Shown piece by piece: positions 1 through 9,148 of a DNA stretch of 64,000 nucleotides (position 1 is its first letter; every line of letters begins with the position of its first letter). Origin of the DNA: Gilvimarinus sp. 2_MG-2023 (lineage in GTDB: Bacteria > Pseudomonadota > Gammaproteobacteria > Pseudomonadales > Cellvibrionaceae); assembly GCF_030547685.1 (NCBI RefSeq), contig NZ_JAUOQM010000048.1, positions 515,625 to 579,624 of the forward strand, read 5' to 3'. The notes below the pieces were generated by a model, which ran no database searches, was not told the DNA's origin, and saw only the letters and a list, made by a program, of their open reading frames with translations. The position numbers and the translations under genes were made by a program.

Positions 1-1113
1 GAGTCTAAAATTACCTTTATCGATGGCGGCAATGGCATTTTGCTGCACCGGGGTTACCCCATAGATCAGCTGGCCGAGCACTCTGACTACTTGGAAACGT
101 GCTACCTACTGTTAAAAGGTGAATTACCCAGCGCAGACCAAAAGCAATCGTTTGTAAAAGCCGTCAAAGAGCACTCTGCCGTTGACGCCTCCATTGCCAA
201 GTTAATTCAAAGCTTCCCCAAAAATGCTCACCCCATGGCGGTACTTTGCAGCGCTGTTGCCGGTCTGGCCGCGGTGTACAATGACGACATCGACATCACC
301 AAAGCCGAAGATCGCGACACTACCGCTTACCGCTTGATCGGACAGATGCCAACCTTAGCGGCCATGAGCTATAAGCATTTGAAAGGCGAAGATTTTGTTG
401 AGCCTAACGAAGCTCTGGAGTATGCGGAAAACTTCCTCAACATGACTTTTGGCAGCTCAGCGGCCAGCAAAGTAAGCCCGACACTCGCCAAGGCAATGGA
501 CCGCATTTTCTTGTTGCATGCCGATCACGAGCAAAACGCATCTACCTCTACGGTCCGTTTGTCTGGCTCATCTGGCACCAACCCATTTGCTGCTATCGCA
601 GCCGGTATTTCTACCCTTTGGGGGCCAGCACACGGTGGTGCCAACGAAGCGGTATTAACCATGCTGGAAGAAATCGGCTCAGTGGACAACATTGACACTT
701 ATGTTGCCAAAGCCAAAGACAAGGCTGACCCTTTCCGCCTGATGGGCTTTGGTCACCGCGTTTACAAAAACTTTGACCCACGCGCCAAAGTTATGAAACA
801 AGCCGCCGACGAAGTTCTGTCGGAACTGGGGCTGGAAAACGATCCCCTATTGGCCATTGCCAAGAAGCTGGAAAAAATCGCACTGGAAGATGAGTACTTC
901 ATTCAGAAGAAACTCTACCCCAATGTGGATTTCTACTCGGGCATCATCATGAAGGCCTTGGGTATTCCCACCGAAATGTTTACCGTTATTTTTGCCACTG
1001 GACGCGCCGTTGGCTGGTACGCCCACTGGGACGAGATGGTAAGCAGCTCGTACAAAATTGGTCGCCCACGCCAGCTCTACACCGGCTACGCAAAACGTGA
1101 CTACCCCGCCTAA
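1..1113 (+). CDS. gltA: Citrate synthase, C-terminal part (5' end outside window)
   Basis: Condenses oxaloacetate and acetyl-CoA to citrate, the first step of the TCA cycle, in the cytoplasm. The reading frame is open from base 1, so the gene begins before the window and about 370 residues are visible. Seen motifs: the [10 protein letters not shown]...LLHRGYPI block near the N-terminal side, [18 protein letters not shown] (catalytic His), [13 protein letters not shown] (second catalytic His) and DFYSGI (catalytic Asp), all in the order of type II bacterial (hexameric, NADH-regulated) citrate synthases. The protein ends ...YAKRDYPA, close to the usual GltA C-terminus, so the 3' end is complete. 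Strong terminator hairpins follow at once. Confidence 0.97.
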   Translation, partial: ESKITFIDGGNGILLHRGYPIDQLAEHSDYLETCYLLLKGELPSADQKQSFVKAVKEHSAVDASIAKLIQSFPKNAHPMAVLCSAVAGLAAVYNDDIDITKAEDRDTTAYRLIGQMPTLAAMSYKHLKGEDFVEPNEALEYAENFLNMTFGSSAASKVSPTLAKAMDRIFLLHADHEQNASTSTVRLSGSSGTNPFAAIAAGISTLWGPAHGGANEAVLTMLEEIGSVDNIDTYVAKAKDKADPFRLMGFGHRVYKNFDPRAKVMKQAADEVLSELGLENDPLLAIAKKLEKIALEDEYFIQKKLYPNVDFYSGIIMKALGIPTEMFTVIFATGRAVGWYAHWDEMVSSSYKIGRPRQLYTGYAKRDYPA

Positions 1114-1187
1114 GGTTTCAGCCTTTTTGTGCTGAAACCTGCCGTACGGCCACAAAAAAGCCAACCTGAAACAGGTTGGCTTTTTTT
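1114..1187 (+). terminator. Double hairpin terminator after gltA
   Basis: Two hairpins lie directly behind the stop codon. The first has arms GGTTTCAGC (1114-1122) and GCTGAAACC (1131-1139). The second has arms AAGCCAACCT and AGGTTGGCTT around a GAAAC loop (about 1158-1182) followed by a run of T, the classic rho-independent form. Confidence 0.9.
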
Positions 1188-1283
1188 GTTTTAAGGTGAG
1201 GCGCATACCAGAACCACCTACCACTGTCTCATTAATGTAACAAACCACCCTTGCCATAAGCGTAGGGCTTTATCTACAGATCC

Positions 1284-1306
1284 AAAAAAACCGCCCGAAG
1301 GCGGTT
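1284..1306 (-). terminator. Rho-independent terminator of the GH3 operon
   Basis: Read on the minus strand, AACCGCC-TTCG-GGCGGTT is followed by a run of T. A UUCG-type tetraloop with a GC-rich stem about 65 bases beyond the GH3 stop codon fits the end of the minus-strand locus. Confidence 0.88.
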
Positions 1307-1369
1307 AAGAGAGAGACGAGAATTCTTTTTAACATTGACGGTTTATAATTCTAACTACCCCGTCAAAAT

Positions 1370-3955
1370 TTAATCCTGGCAGCTAATAGTCGCATCGGCG
1401 GCTTGATATTTCTCAACTCGAACATTGGCAAAGGTAAAATCCAACTCACCCTCGGTGTAGATGCTAAATGGGCGAACCACTTGCGTGATAAACTCTTCTA
1501 ACGGTTGTCGAACACCAAAACGTTCGCCCGAATCGGGGAAGCAGCTCAAATCAACGGACACTGTCTGCCAACCATTACCTGCCAAGTGTTCATTCAAGCC
1601 GGTGGTGACATCCAAATCAGAGGCGCAGTAGCTGCCACAACCCAAGCGTAAAAAGGCTTCTTTTGTGGCTGGGCTGTCGACTTTTATATCTAAGATCAAC
1701 GCCGCGTTGTCACTGACATATTCGGTCCAATCTTGAAGCTCTTCGGTAAACAAAGCCACATGACCTGGGCCACGACCATTAAACACAACCCGGCGAGCGT
1801 CTTCTTGCTCGTTGCGGTCAACTGCGGTTACGGTCACTGTGGATGTACTCATGGATTTGCCTTCCATCACTAAGCGATCATTTTCGGCACCCACCGCCTC
1901 AATGGCCCAAGGCTCAATAGGACGACGTTCAAACAACTTAAGCACATCGGTGGTTGTGGCAACGCTAAGCCCCTGCTCAGAAAGATTATCGCCTAGCGAA
2001 TCGGTATCTTGATAAGTCAGACCAAAACCGTATGCGAACAAAGGATCGTAATGGCTATCACCGATATTAAGTGGTGTTTGATCGGGTAATTTGGGCCATG
2101 AAAAAGATAACTTGCCGGACATCGGCACATTAACTTCGCCCTGGTTGTTCCGAAAAATCACATCAGAAACACCGATGCCTTCTGTTCCTGGATGCCAAAT
2201 TACAGCAAAAGCATCGGAGGCATTGAGTTCGCGGTTAATCCAAAGAGGACGACCGGTAATAAACAACGATACCACTGGAATACCAGCATCCTTAAAGCTT
2301 TGCAAAAGCTCTAAATCCGTGGTTTTGCCGCGATTGTAAGCCAAGTGTGCAACATCGCCCTGCATTTCTGCGTAAGGGTTTTCGCCGAAAACGACAATCG
2401 CGACATCCGGTTTATCGGTAAAACTGCCGTCTTCACTTAACGTGACACTACCACCACCGGCTTCAACGGTTGTTTTTATGCCGTCGTAAACAGAAGTAGC
2501 CCCGGGGAAGTCAGAGTTTTTATTGCCTGTACCCTGCCAGGAAATCGACCAGCCGCCCGCCTGTTTTCCGATATTATCAGCACCATCTCCTGCCACCAGC
2601 ACGTCTAATTCGCGCGACAAAGGCAATAGGTTATTGCTGTTTTTAAGCATCACTAAGGATTCTTGAACAGCTTGTCGAGCGATAGCGCGATGCTCCGGAG
2701 CACCAAGCAACTCAGATTTTCCGGCGAGTGGACGAGCCGAAGGCTTTTTAGCCTCAAACAACCCAGCACGTAATTTAACTCGCAAAATACGACGCACAGC
2801 ATCGTCGATGCGAGCCATGCTGATTGCCCCATCCCGGATATCCTGCAAAGTGTTGGCATAGAGCTCTTTCCAATCGGCATCTGGCGCCATGAAAATATCC
2901 AGGCCAGCATTAACAGATTGCGGACAGTGAACTGATGTACAGCCTTTGACAAAACCATGTCCGGCCCAGTCACCAACCACTAACCCGTCAAAGTTCATTT
3001 GGCCCTTTAGCACGTCGGTCAAAAGGTACTTATGACCATGCATACGCGTACCATCCCAACGAGTAAACGATGCCATAACTGTCTGCACCCCGGCCTCAAG
3101 CGCTGTAAAGTAGCCAGCACCGTGGATATCGCGCAAATGAACTTCATCACCGGTGGTATCACCGCGGTCAATACCATCTTTGGTGCCGCCGTCGCCAATA
3201 AAGTGCTTGGCCGTGGCTATAATATGCCCTTCTGCCATAAAGTCTTGGCCGTACTGCCCCTGTAAACCGCGCACCATTTCACCGGCATAGGCTCCGACAA
3301 TATCAGGGGCCTCAGACCAAGACTCGTAAGTGCGTCCCCAACGATCATTACGCGCAACAGCAACCGTAGGGGAAAAATCCCAATCAATACCTGTAACGGA
3401 GAGCTCACGGGCAGTTGCCCAACCTATTTTCTCCAATAATTCGGGGTTGTTGGTGGCCCCCAAACCAATATTATGAGGATATAAAGTTGCCCCAATCACA
3501 TTCCCTACGCCGTGTACGGCATCTGTGCCCCACATAATGGGAATTCCGGCGCGTCCGTCGGTTTTATCTACCGAGGCTAGATAATAGTCATCAGCTAATG
3601 CCAGCCAATCTTCGACTTTGGCATGCTTATCTCCATTGGGAAAACCACCGCCGCCATTAAGCACTGAACCAATATGATATTTTTTCACATCTTCTGCGGT
3701 CAAATGGCGAATTTCGGGCTGGATCATCTGTCCCACTTTCTCTTCCAGTGTTAACTGAGACAAGATTTGATCAATTCGGCTCTCTAGAGCAGGCTCCTTC
3801 TGTACCTCACTTTGAATGGAAGGCCAAATACTAGCGTCATACTTCCTAGCGTCGGTTAGATCTGCTGATTGACGATCAGATGTAGGGCTACATGCCCCGA
3901 GAGTAGCTACAACTGCGCCCGCAAGCGCAATACTGTTAAGAGTCTTTATTGCCAT
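1370..3955 (-). CDS. GH3 family beta-glucosidase / glucan glucohydrolase, lipoprotein
   Basis: Probable exo-acting beta-glucosidase that releases glucose from beta-glucan oligosaccharides at the outer membrane or in the periplasm. The N-terminus is a lipoprotein signal with lipobox LGAC (Cys22). The GH3 N-terminal barrel spans roughly residues 60-400, with the KHF motif at 250-252 and the nucleophile region GLVVGDWAG (Asp329). A GH3 C-terminal alpha/beta domain follows to about 660, then a ~200-residue beta-rich C-terminal domain like those of marine exo-1,3/1,4-glucanases. At 861 residues it matches that subgroup in length. It is the last gene of the minus-strand locus with the cupin, SapC, halogenase and TonB receptor genes, which suggests it processes the imported sugar. 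The precise linkage cleaved cannot be read from sequence. Confidence 0.93.
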   Translation of the reverse strand: MAIKTLNSIALAGAVVATLGACSPTSDRQSADLTDARKYDASIWPSIQSEVQKEPALESRIDQILSQLTLEEKVGQMIQPEIRHLTAEDVKKYHIGSVLNGGGGFPNGDKHAKVEDWLALADDYYLASVDKTDGRAGIPIMWGTDAVHGVGNVIGATLYPHNIGLGATNNPELLEKIGWATARELSVTGIDWDFSPTVAVARNDRWGRTYESWSEAPDIVGAYAGEMVRGLQGQYGQDFMAEGHIIATAKHFIGDGGTKDGIDRGDTTGDEVHLRDIHGAGYFTALEAGVQTVMASFTRWDGTRMHGHKYLLTDVLKGQMNFDGLVVGDWAGHGFVKGCTSVHCPQSVNAGLDIFMAPDADWKELYANTLQDIRDGAISMARIDDAVRRILRVKLRAGLFEAKKPSARPLAGKSELLGAPEHRAIARQAVQESLVMLKNSNNLLPLSRELDVLVAGDGADNIGKQAGGWSISWQGTGNKNSDFPGATSVYDGIKTTVEAGGGSVTLSEDGSFTDKPDVAIVVFGENPYAEMQGDVAHLAYNRGKTTDLELLQSFKDAGIPVVSLFITGRPLWINRELNASDAFAVIWHPGTEGIGVSDVIFRNNQGEVNVPMSGKLSFSWPKLPDQTPLNIGDSHYDPLFAYGFGLTYQDTDSLGDNLSEQGLSVATTTDVLKLFERRPIEPWAIEAVGAENDRLVMEGKSMSTSTVTVTAVDRNEQEDARRVVFNGRGPGHVALFTEELQDWTEYVSDNAALILDIKVDSPATKEAFLRLGCGSYCASDLDVTTGLNEHLAGNGWQTVSVDLSCFPDSGERFGVRQPLEEFITQVVRPFSIYTEGELDFTFANVRVEKYQAADATISCQD

Positions 3956-4114
3956 TCAACGGCTCCTATAATTTTATAACACTCGAACAATCGGTAAATT
4001 AACAACTACCACTACTCAAATCGCCCCACATCATGCAAAACGTGAAAAGTGGTCTACTATTCAAAGCCATGCAAAAGTAGTCATCTTTTTTATTTAAGTC
4101 TTAAAACAATAACT

Positions 4115-5161
4115 TTATCGGTTTAACCGGTTGATCAGCCATGCTCTAAGCTGACGCGCTTTAGCATCGTCTAGCGGTGCCAGCTCCCCCTGCACCTGAG
4201 ATGGGATGTGAGAGCGACTATTTTCAGTATCTCCAAAAATATAGTAATCAAATAGGGCCTGCCAAGCTTTACGCTCGTTAAGCGGCCGGTCTCGCAGGGT
4301 CAAAATAGCGTGTTTTAAAACATTGGCCGGCGTGCCCATAAAAGCGGGAACAGTATTCCACCAATAATTAATCATCACATTAAAGCGATCGATCCCCTCA
4401 ACCTGGTGCCACCACATACTGGGGTAAAAAAGTGCGTCGCCCGCCTCCATATCGGCTACTTGTCCAGCCTCTAAGGCATGGCGAACCTTGGGAAAGCGCT
4501 CGAAATCTGGATTATTTAAGTCCACCAGACTTATCGCCTGCCCACCGGGAGTTGGCTCCAGTGGCCCCGGATACAAATTGTCGACCTGTTCGGGCGGGAA
4601 TAAGGTGAAACGACGCATACCGGTGACACAACAGGCCAGATTATTGGGGGCATCGTAATGCGCCGAAATAACTGAGGGGTTACCCAACCAAATACTGGCC
4701 AGCGGGTCATTATCGGCAAACATAGGGTGATTAAAGCTAAGATCATTGTCTTGGCGGAAGCCGGGCAAACAGGCGTCAATGGTGGTGGAACCTACGTAGC
4801 GACCCGGTGGATTATCATCCTCTAAATGCTGCGCAATACTGTCCAGCACATCGGTCAGTGGCACTCGCTTTTTCTCAAAATTGAAGCCTGAAAAATCGTC
4901 GGTATAGGTATATCGCCCTCTAATAGTAGAGTCTGCCCAGAATGAACCGACATTGAGTCCAGCATAGAATGACTTTAAATAATCCATCGCGGCCAAAGGT
5001 GAGTGCTGGCTGGCTTCAACAAGCCCCCACTTTTTTGTCAAACCTTTCAACAAGACAGGCTCACCGGCTTCAACCAATTCTTCCCAGGGGATGGTCTCGG
5101 GCGTAATACCGTTTAACTCACGGGTTTTACGCGGCACTAAGGACGCATGAAATTGAGTCAT
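4115..5161 (-). CDS. Cupin_8/JmjC-like putative Fe(II)/2-oxoglutarate oxygenase
   Basis: A 348-residue cytoplasmic protein of the cupin-like (JmjC/FIH-type) family. A metal triad is visible: HYD in SAHYDAPNN supplies His and Asp, and the His in PSMWWHQVEG supplies the third ligand; NYWWN follows as in Pass1-related proteins. The family contains protein and small-molecule hydroxylases, but members encoded beside TonB receptors in sugar-uptake loci have no proven substrate that I know of. It sits 16 bases downstream of sapC and upstream of the GH3 gene on the same strand, so it is probably co-transcribed. Confidence 0.85.
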   Translation of the reverse strand: MTQFHASLVPRKTRELNGITPETIPWEELVEAGEPVLLKGLTKKWGLVEASQHSPLAAMDYLKSFYAGLNVGSFWADSTIRGRYTYTDDFSGFNFEKKRVPLTDVLDSIAQHLEDDNPPGRYVGSTTIDACLPGFRQDNDLSFNHPMFADNDPLASIWLGNPSVISAHYDAPNNLACCVTGMRRFTLFPPEQVDNLYPGPLEPTPGGQAISLVDLNNPDFERFPKVRHALEAGQVADMEAGDALFYPSMWWHQVEGIDRFNVMINYWWNTVPAFMGTPANVLKHAILTLRDRPLNERKAWQALFDYYIFGDTENSRSHIPSQVQGELAPLDDAKARQLRAWLINRLNR

Positions 5162-5177
5162 AGGAGTACCCCTCGCA

Positions 5178-5900
5178 TTAAAGCGCGGCTCGTTTTCTTT
5201 CCACCAAGCTTTTGATGTTTGATAGAGATGATTTCAATAGGTAAACGCCTTCTAAAAAGCCCATTTTGTTCAGCTTTTCAAGATTGGCCGCGTCTAAATC
5301 ACGCAATTTATCTTCATTGATCGCGTAATAACCGGTTAAGTTATATTGGGCTTCAGGGGTGATTTGTATTTCCAAGTTAACAGGCTCAATCAGCTCTAGG
5401 TCTGCCAGCGCCTCGTACATCACCTTGCCGTAACCTAGCCCTTCGTGAATGGCGTTAAGCGTTTTAACCACTTTCTCAAGGTATGGAGAATTACCACCAT
5501 GCTCTAAAAATACGGGCTCCCCTTCACTTTGGCTGACCCGCGGGTTGTCCATGTCGACATGAATAACCGTCTCGCGCTGCAGCTCGCCATCCATCTCTTT
5601 TTCTTGAAAACCAATCAGAAAAGGACCACGGGCAACGATCGCGGGAACATAGCTCGCATCCCAATTGTCATTGTTTAAATATAAGTTTTCCCCGGGCTCA
5701 AACCCCAACACAGCATGGGTTTGAAACTCTCCCGTTTTATCATTTTTACGCAATAAAATCGGATATTCGCGCTGCATATCCGCAAATTCAGTGGGAAAGG
5801 TTAAAACCGAACTTAGGTTGTCACCAAACTCTGCACCGTATCGATTAATAACCTTAAGATCTTTATGTGCGACATTATTAAGTAATACTGCATTGGGCAT
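5178..5900 (-). CDS. sapC: SapC family protein
   Basis: About 240 residues, recognised as the SapC family from MPNAVLLNNVAHKDLKV at the start and the FPTEFADMQREYPILLRK and GFQEKEMDG segments. The name derives from a Campylobacter S-layer gene, but the family is common in TonB-receptor sugar loci and its role there is unknown. The ATG at 5900 is preferred over the upstream one because GGTGG lies five bases before it; the longer reading would begin at 5912. No signal peptide or membrane segment is seen. Its place between a halogenase and the cupin protein is a conserved order in polysaccharide-degrading gamma- and alphaproteobacteria. Confidence 0.85.
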   Translation of the reverse strand: MPNAVLLNNVAHKDLKVINRYGAEFGDNLSSVLTFPTEFADMQREYPILLRKNDKTGEFQTHAVLGFEPGENLYLNNDNWDASYVPAIVARGPFLIGFQEKEMDGELQRETVIHVDMDNPRVSQSEGEPVFLEHGGNSPYLEKVVKTLNAIHEGLGYGKVMYEALADLELIEPVNLEIQITPEAQYNLTGYYAINEDKLRDLDAANLEKLNKMGFLEGVYLLKSSLSNIKSLVERKRAAL

Positions 5901-5998
5901 TAGAACCACCATCTATTTTTTATTTTCAATTGTCGGCCCATTTATTGGCAAATAAGTAAAACCGACGTCAATGACTTGAAGCTTAAACTGAACCAACC

Positions 5999-7489
5999 TT
6001 ACTCGGTCGAGCAGTACTGGCTAATAAATTGTTTATGACTGGGCATCTTATCGACAAACCCAGCGATGGATTTGCGATAGTTTTGCATCATTGCAGAAAA
6101 CTCCGCCTCAGGTATATGATCCGCCGCCGGATGATAATGCTTAGGCATAACGCCCTGCCCTAGTAATACCTGGTTCCAGGAGTTAACGGTAAAGAGTTCA
6201 TGGCTATCCCAGTAGATTCGACCAGAATCTCGGTAAATTTCCATCCGGGTACGCAAGCTATCGGGAATATCCATTGCCTGACAGTATCGCCAAAATTCAC
6301 TGTCATTGCGCCCGGTGGCCTTATAGTGCAGTAAAATAAAATCTCTTAGACCTTCAAGCTCCATACGGCTTTGTCGGTTAAATTCATCAATTTCCAGCTG
6401 CTTTGGGCTTCCCATCGGAATCATTCGCATTAAGCGAATAACGGCCGATGACACTAAATGTATACTGGTCGACTCCAGAGGCTCAATAAAGCCGCTCGAC
6501 AAGCCAATTGCCACACAGTTCTTACGCCAAATTTCTTTGCGCCTGCCCGGCTTAAAGCCAATAAATCTTGGCTCGTTAATACACTCGCCTTCAATATTGT
6601 TTAACAATAAACTACGCGCTTGCTCATCGCTTAAATATTTACTGCTAAACACCAGACCATTACCCACCCTGTTTTGCAATGGAATACGCCATTGCCAGCC
6701 ACTTTCATGGGCTATGGATCGCGTATAAGGCACAGGGTCTTGGACGGTTTCGGTTTGTACGGCTACCGCTCTATCGCACAAAAAGTAATCGGACCAATCT
6801 TCGTAACCAGAGTGCAGTGCTTTATTGATCAATAAACCTCTAAAGCCTGTGCAGTCTATAAACAAGTCACCTTTTATTTCATCCCCTTGTTCCAATAAAA
6901 GCGATTCAATATCGCCCGCTGGGGATAACTTAACATGGTTAATATCACCTTCAATTCTACGCACCCCGCGCGACTCACTGATTTTGCGTAGGTACTGCGC
7001 GTACAGCCCGGCATCTAAATGGTAGGCATAGCCCAACCTTGGATTTTTGGTAATGGCGAATTTATTGGCGAAAGCCGCCTGGGCTTCAGCGGAATAATCA
7101 GCGTACGCTGTATGCTTGCCGGATAATGTTTCTCGCAACCAATAATGTTGAAACTGTCCGGCCCAAAACTCATGGCCGGTATCCCCAAATGAATGAAAGT
7201 AGTCTTTTCCTACCTCACCCCAATTTTCGAACTGAATCCCCAGCTTAAACGTGGCATTGGTGGCGCGGATAAAATCTTGCTCGGGCAACTGCAACAACAA
7301 ATGAAAAGTCTGCATGGTTGGGATAGTTGCCTCACCTACCCCAACGGTTGGAATATTGGCCGATTCGACCAAAACAACGTCTACACAGTGCCCCATTTGG
7401 GAAACCAAAGCACAGGCTGTCATCCATCCAGCTGTTCCACCGCCCGCCACCACAATGCGCTTAATACCTGCGTGCTGATTATTATCCAT
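5999..7489 (-). CDS. Flavin-dependent halogenase-like protein (tryptophan halogenase family), copy 1
   Basis: A 496-residue protein of the PrnA/RebH-like flavin-dependent halogenase superfamily. Visible: the FAD-binding GGGTAGW near residue 16, GVGEATIPTM, the family lysine in ATFKLGI (Lys82, equivalent to PrnA Lys79), the diagnostic WxWxIP motif as WQWRIP (265-270), and the conserved Glu region FIEPLES. These residues support a working halogenase or monooxygenase fold. The ATG at 7489 follows GGGGGA, whereas the ATG at 7501 has no ribosome site. It lies 19 bases downstream of a second, divergent copy. A true halogenation substrate is not indicated; relatives next to TonB receptors are uncharacterised. 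Confidence 0.9.
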   Translation of the reverse strand: MDNNQHAGIKRIVVAGGGTAGWMTACALVSQMGHCVDVVLVESANIPTVGVGEATIPTMQTFHLLLQLPEQDFIRATNATFKLGIQFENWGEVGKDYFHSFGDTGHEFWAGQFQHYWLRETLSGKHTAYADYSAEAQAAFANKFAITKNPRLGYAYHLDAGLYAQYLRKISESRGVRRIEGDINHVKLSPAGDIESLLLEQGDEIKGDLFIDCTGFRGLLINKALHSGYEDWSDYFLCDRAVAVQTETVQDPVPYTRSIAHESGWQWRIPLQNRVGNGLVFSSKYLSDEQARSLLLNNIEGECINEPRFIGFKPGRRKEIWRKNCVAIGLSSGFIEPLESTSIHLVSSAVIRLMRMIPMGSPKQLEIDEFNRQSRMELEGLRDFILLHYKATGRNDSEFWRYCQAMDIPDSLRTRMEIYRDSGRIYWDSHELFTVNSWNQVLLGQGVMPKHYHPAADHIPEAEFSAMMQNYRKSIAGFVDKMPSHKQFISQYCSTE

Positions 7490-7508
7490 TGAATCCCCCA
7501 TGGCCGTA

Positions 7509-9053
7509 TTATATTTTGCTCAGTCGATGTTCCAAGATCGCGGTTAAAATTTCGCGATTACTGGGAAGTCCGCTTAGATGTCTGTCGAGTTTCTTTTCGA
7601 CCTCCGACACGGCCGCCACCCCACGTTCGATATTGGCGGATGATCTCAATTGATTTATAGGCGAGGTTTCAAATCCCATGCCGTATAACACAAAGGCATA
7701 GCTTGCGGCGGGAAACAGCTCTTCCACATGCAGAAAATCGCGCATACTGGGAGGTCGATCTTGCCACAGCAACAAAAACTCTTGTAGCGACGGAGGGCAC
7801 GATTCTATTGCCGTAACATCGCGCCAGTATTGTGTGTCTCGACGTTCACTCAATACATAGTGAAGTTTTAAAAATTCAATTATTCTCTGCCAACGATAAG
7901 CAAATAGTGCATTAAAGCGTTGACTGACGATATTCATTGCATCGCGAGATTGTGGAAATTCATCGCGAATCATATTAGCTGACAGCTCAACCAAGGCTAA
8001 AGCAGAAGCCTCTAAGGGTTCAATAAAGCCTGCCGACATTCCGACAGCCACACAGTTGTGGTGCCAAAATTTTTGCCTATGCCCCGGACTGATGGTTAAG
8101 GTTCGAGGGGTCAGTTGATCAAGTACATCTGCCGATACGCTATTTTCAAGATATTGCCACAACTGAGTTTTTGCTTGCTCTTCGGTGCTGTGGGCACTGG
8201 AATACACATAGCCGACACCGCGCCGGGTGGTGAGGCCGATATCCCAAGTCCAGCCCGCCTCTTGCGCCGTTGCTATGGTGGCACTGGCAATGGGTGTTTG
8301 ATCATTAGCATAGGGCACCTGTACCGCCATTGCTCGGTCATTAATTGAGTAGTGAGAGCAATCTATAAAAGGTATTTGATAGTGCTCACCCAGTAACAAA
8401 CTGCGTGAGCCCGTGCAATCAACAAACAAATCACCGGTGATGGCACCGTGCTGGCGCGTTACAACAGCGGCGATATCGCCGTTTTCGGCGTTTTCTACTT
8501 GTTCCACATGGTCTTTAATATGTCGAACATTTAAATTATTTGTGCAGTGTTCTTGCAGTAATTGCGCAAACTTACCTGCATCCAGATGATAACCGTAATT
8601 CAGTGCGCCCGCATATTCGGGCATTGCCATACTTTTTGGCGCGCAAAAACTCTCGCTAACTTGTGCCTGCATACCAGCCACATCGGCAAAGGATTGCTCG
8701 GCATAATGTGCACGCCATACAGCGTGAATATCTGACTCACCAGTCGCTGTGGGCAAGGTGAATGGATGGTAGTAATAATCATCAAGCCCCCCAACGTGCC
8801 AGCCGACAAACTTTGACCCCTGCTTGAATGAAGCTGAGCATTGTCTGAGAAAATCCGTTTCAGATATTCCAATGCGCTTGAGAGTAGTGCGCATAGTAGG
8901 CCAGGTTCCCTCCCCCACACCAATGGTGCTCACCTCTGGGGATTCAATCAATGTGACAGAAACTGTTGCCGCGCTTTTAAACTCCGCCGCTAAAATACCT
9001 GCTGTCAGCCAGCCAGCCGTGCCGCCGCCAACAATAACGATATCTTTATTCAT
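7509..9053 (-). CDS. Flavin-dependent halogenase-like protein, copy 2 (altered WxWxIP motif)
   Basis: A 514-residue paralogue of the following gene. GGGTAGW, GVGEGTWPTM, the catalytic-lysine equivalent in ASFKQGS (Lys77) and FIEPLEA are conserved. The WxWxIP signature reads WTWDIG, so the Pro is replaced. The ATG at 9053 is chosen; a GTG at 9059 is also possible. The gene is first after the TonB receptor, separated by a terminator-like hairpin at 9099-9126, and is followed by copy 1, sapC and the cupin gene. Co-occurrence suggests a shared role in processing or sensing the imported glycan, but this is inference only. Confidence 0.88.
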   Translation of the reverse strand: MNKDIVIVGGGTAGWLTAGILAAEFKSAATVSVTLIESPEVSTIGVGEGTWPTMRTTLKRIGISETDFLRQCSASFKQGSKFVGWHVGGLDDYYYHPFTLPTATGESDIHAVWRAHYAEQSFADVAGMQAQVSESFCAPKSMAMPEYAGALNYGYHLDAGKFAQLLQEHCTNNLNVRHIKDHVEQVENAENGDIAAVVTRQHGAITGDLFVDCTGSRSLLLGEHYQIPFIDCSHYSINDRAMAVQVPYANDQTPIASATIATAQEAGWTWDIGLTTRRGVGYVYSSAHSTEEQAKTQLWQYLENSVSADVLDQLTPRTLTISPGHRQKFWHHNCVAVGMSAGFIEPLEASALALVELSANMIRDEFPQSRDAMNIVSQRFNALFAYRWQRIIEFLKLHYVLSERRDTQYWRDVTAIESCPPSLQEFLLLWQDRPPSMRDFLHVEELFPAASYAFVLYGMGFETSPINQLRSSANIERGVAAVSEVEKKLDRHLSGLPSNREILTAILEHRLSKI

Positions 9054-9098
9054 ACCCACACTTCTTTTTTGTTGTCACAGGTATTCGATTCTCCCATG

Positions 9099-9126
9099 AA
9101 AAAAGCCGCTGTTTCCAGCGGCTTTT
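9099..9126 (-). terminator. Hairpin between TonB receptor and halogenase genes
   Basis: AAAAGCCGCT-GGAAAC-AGCGGCTTTTTT on the minus strand is a complete rho-independent terminator just past the receptor stop codon. It may be partly read through, giving high receptor and lower downstream expression. Confidence 0.85.
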
Positions 9127-9148
9127 AACAATCGACTCTCTAATTAGA

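Noticed and set aside
847..1257. 136-residue open frame on the minus strand across the citrate synthase 3' end
   Set aside because: It lies opposite gltA and its terminators, has no ribosome site and no protein-like pattern.
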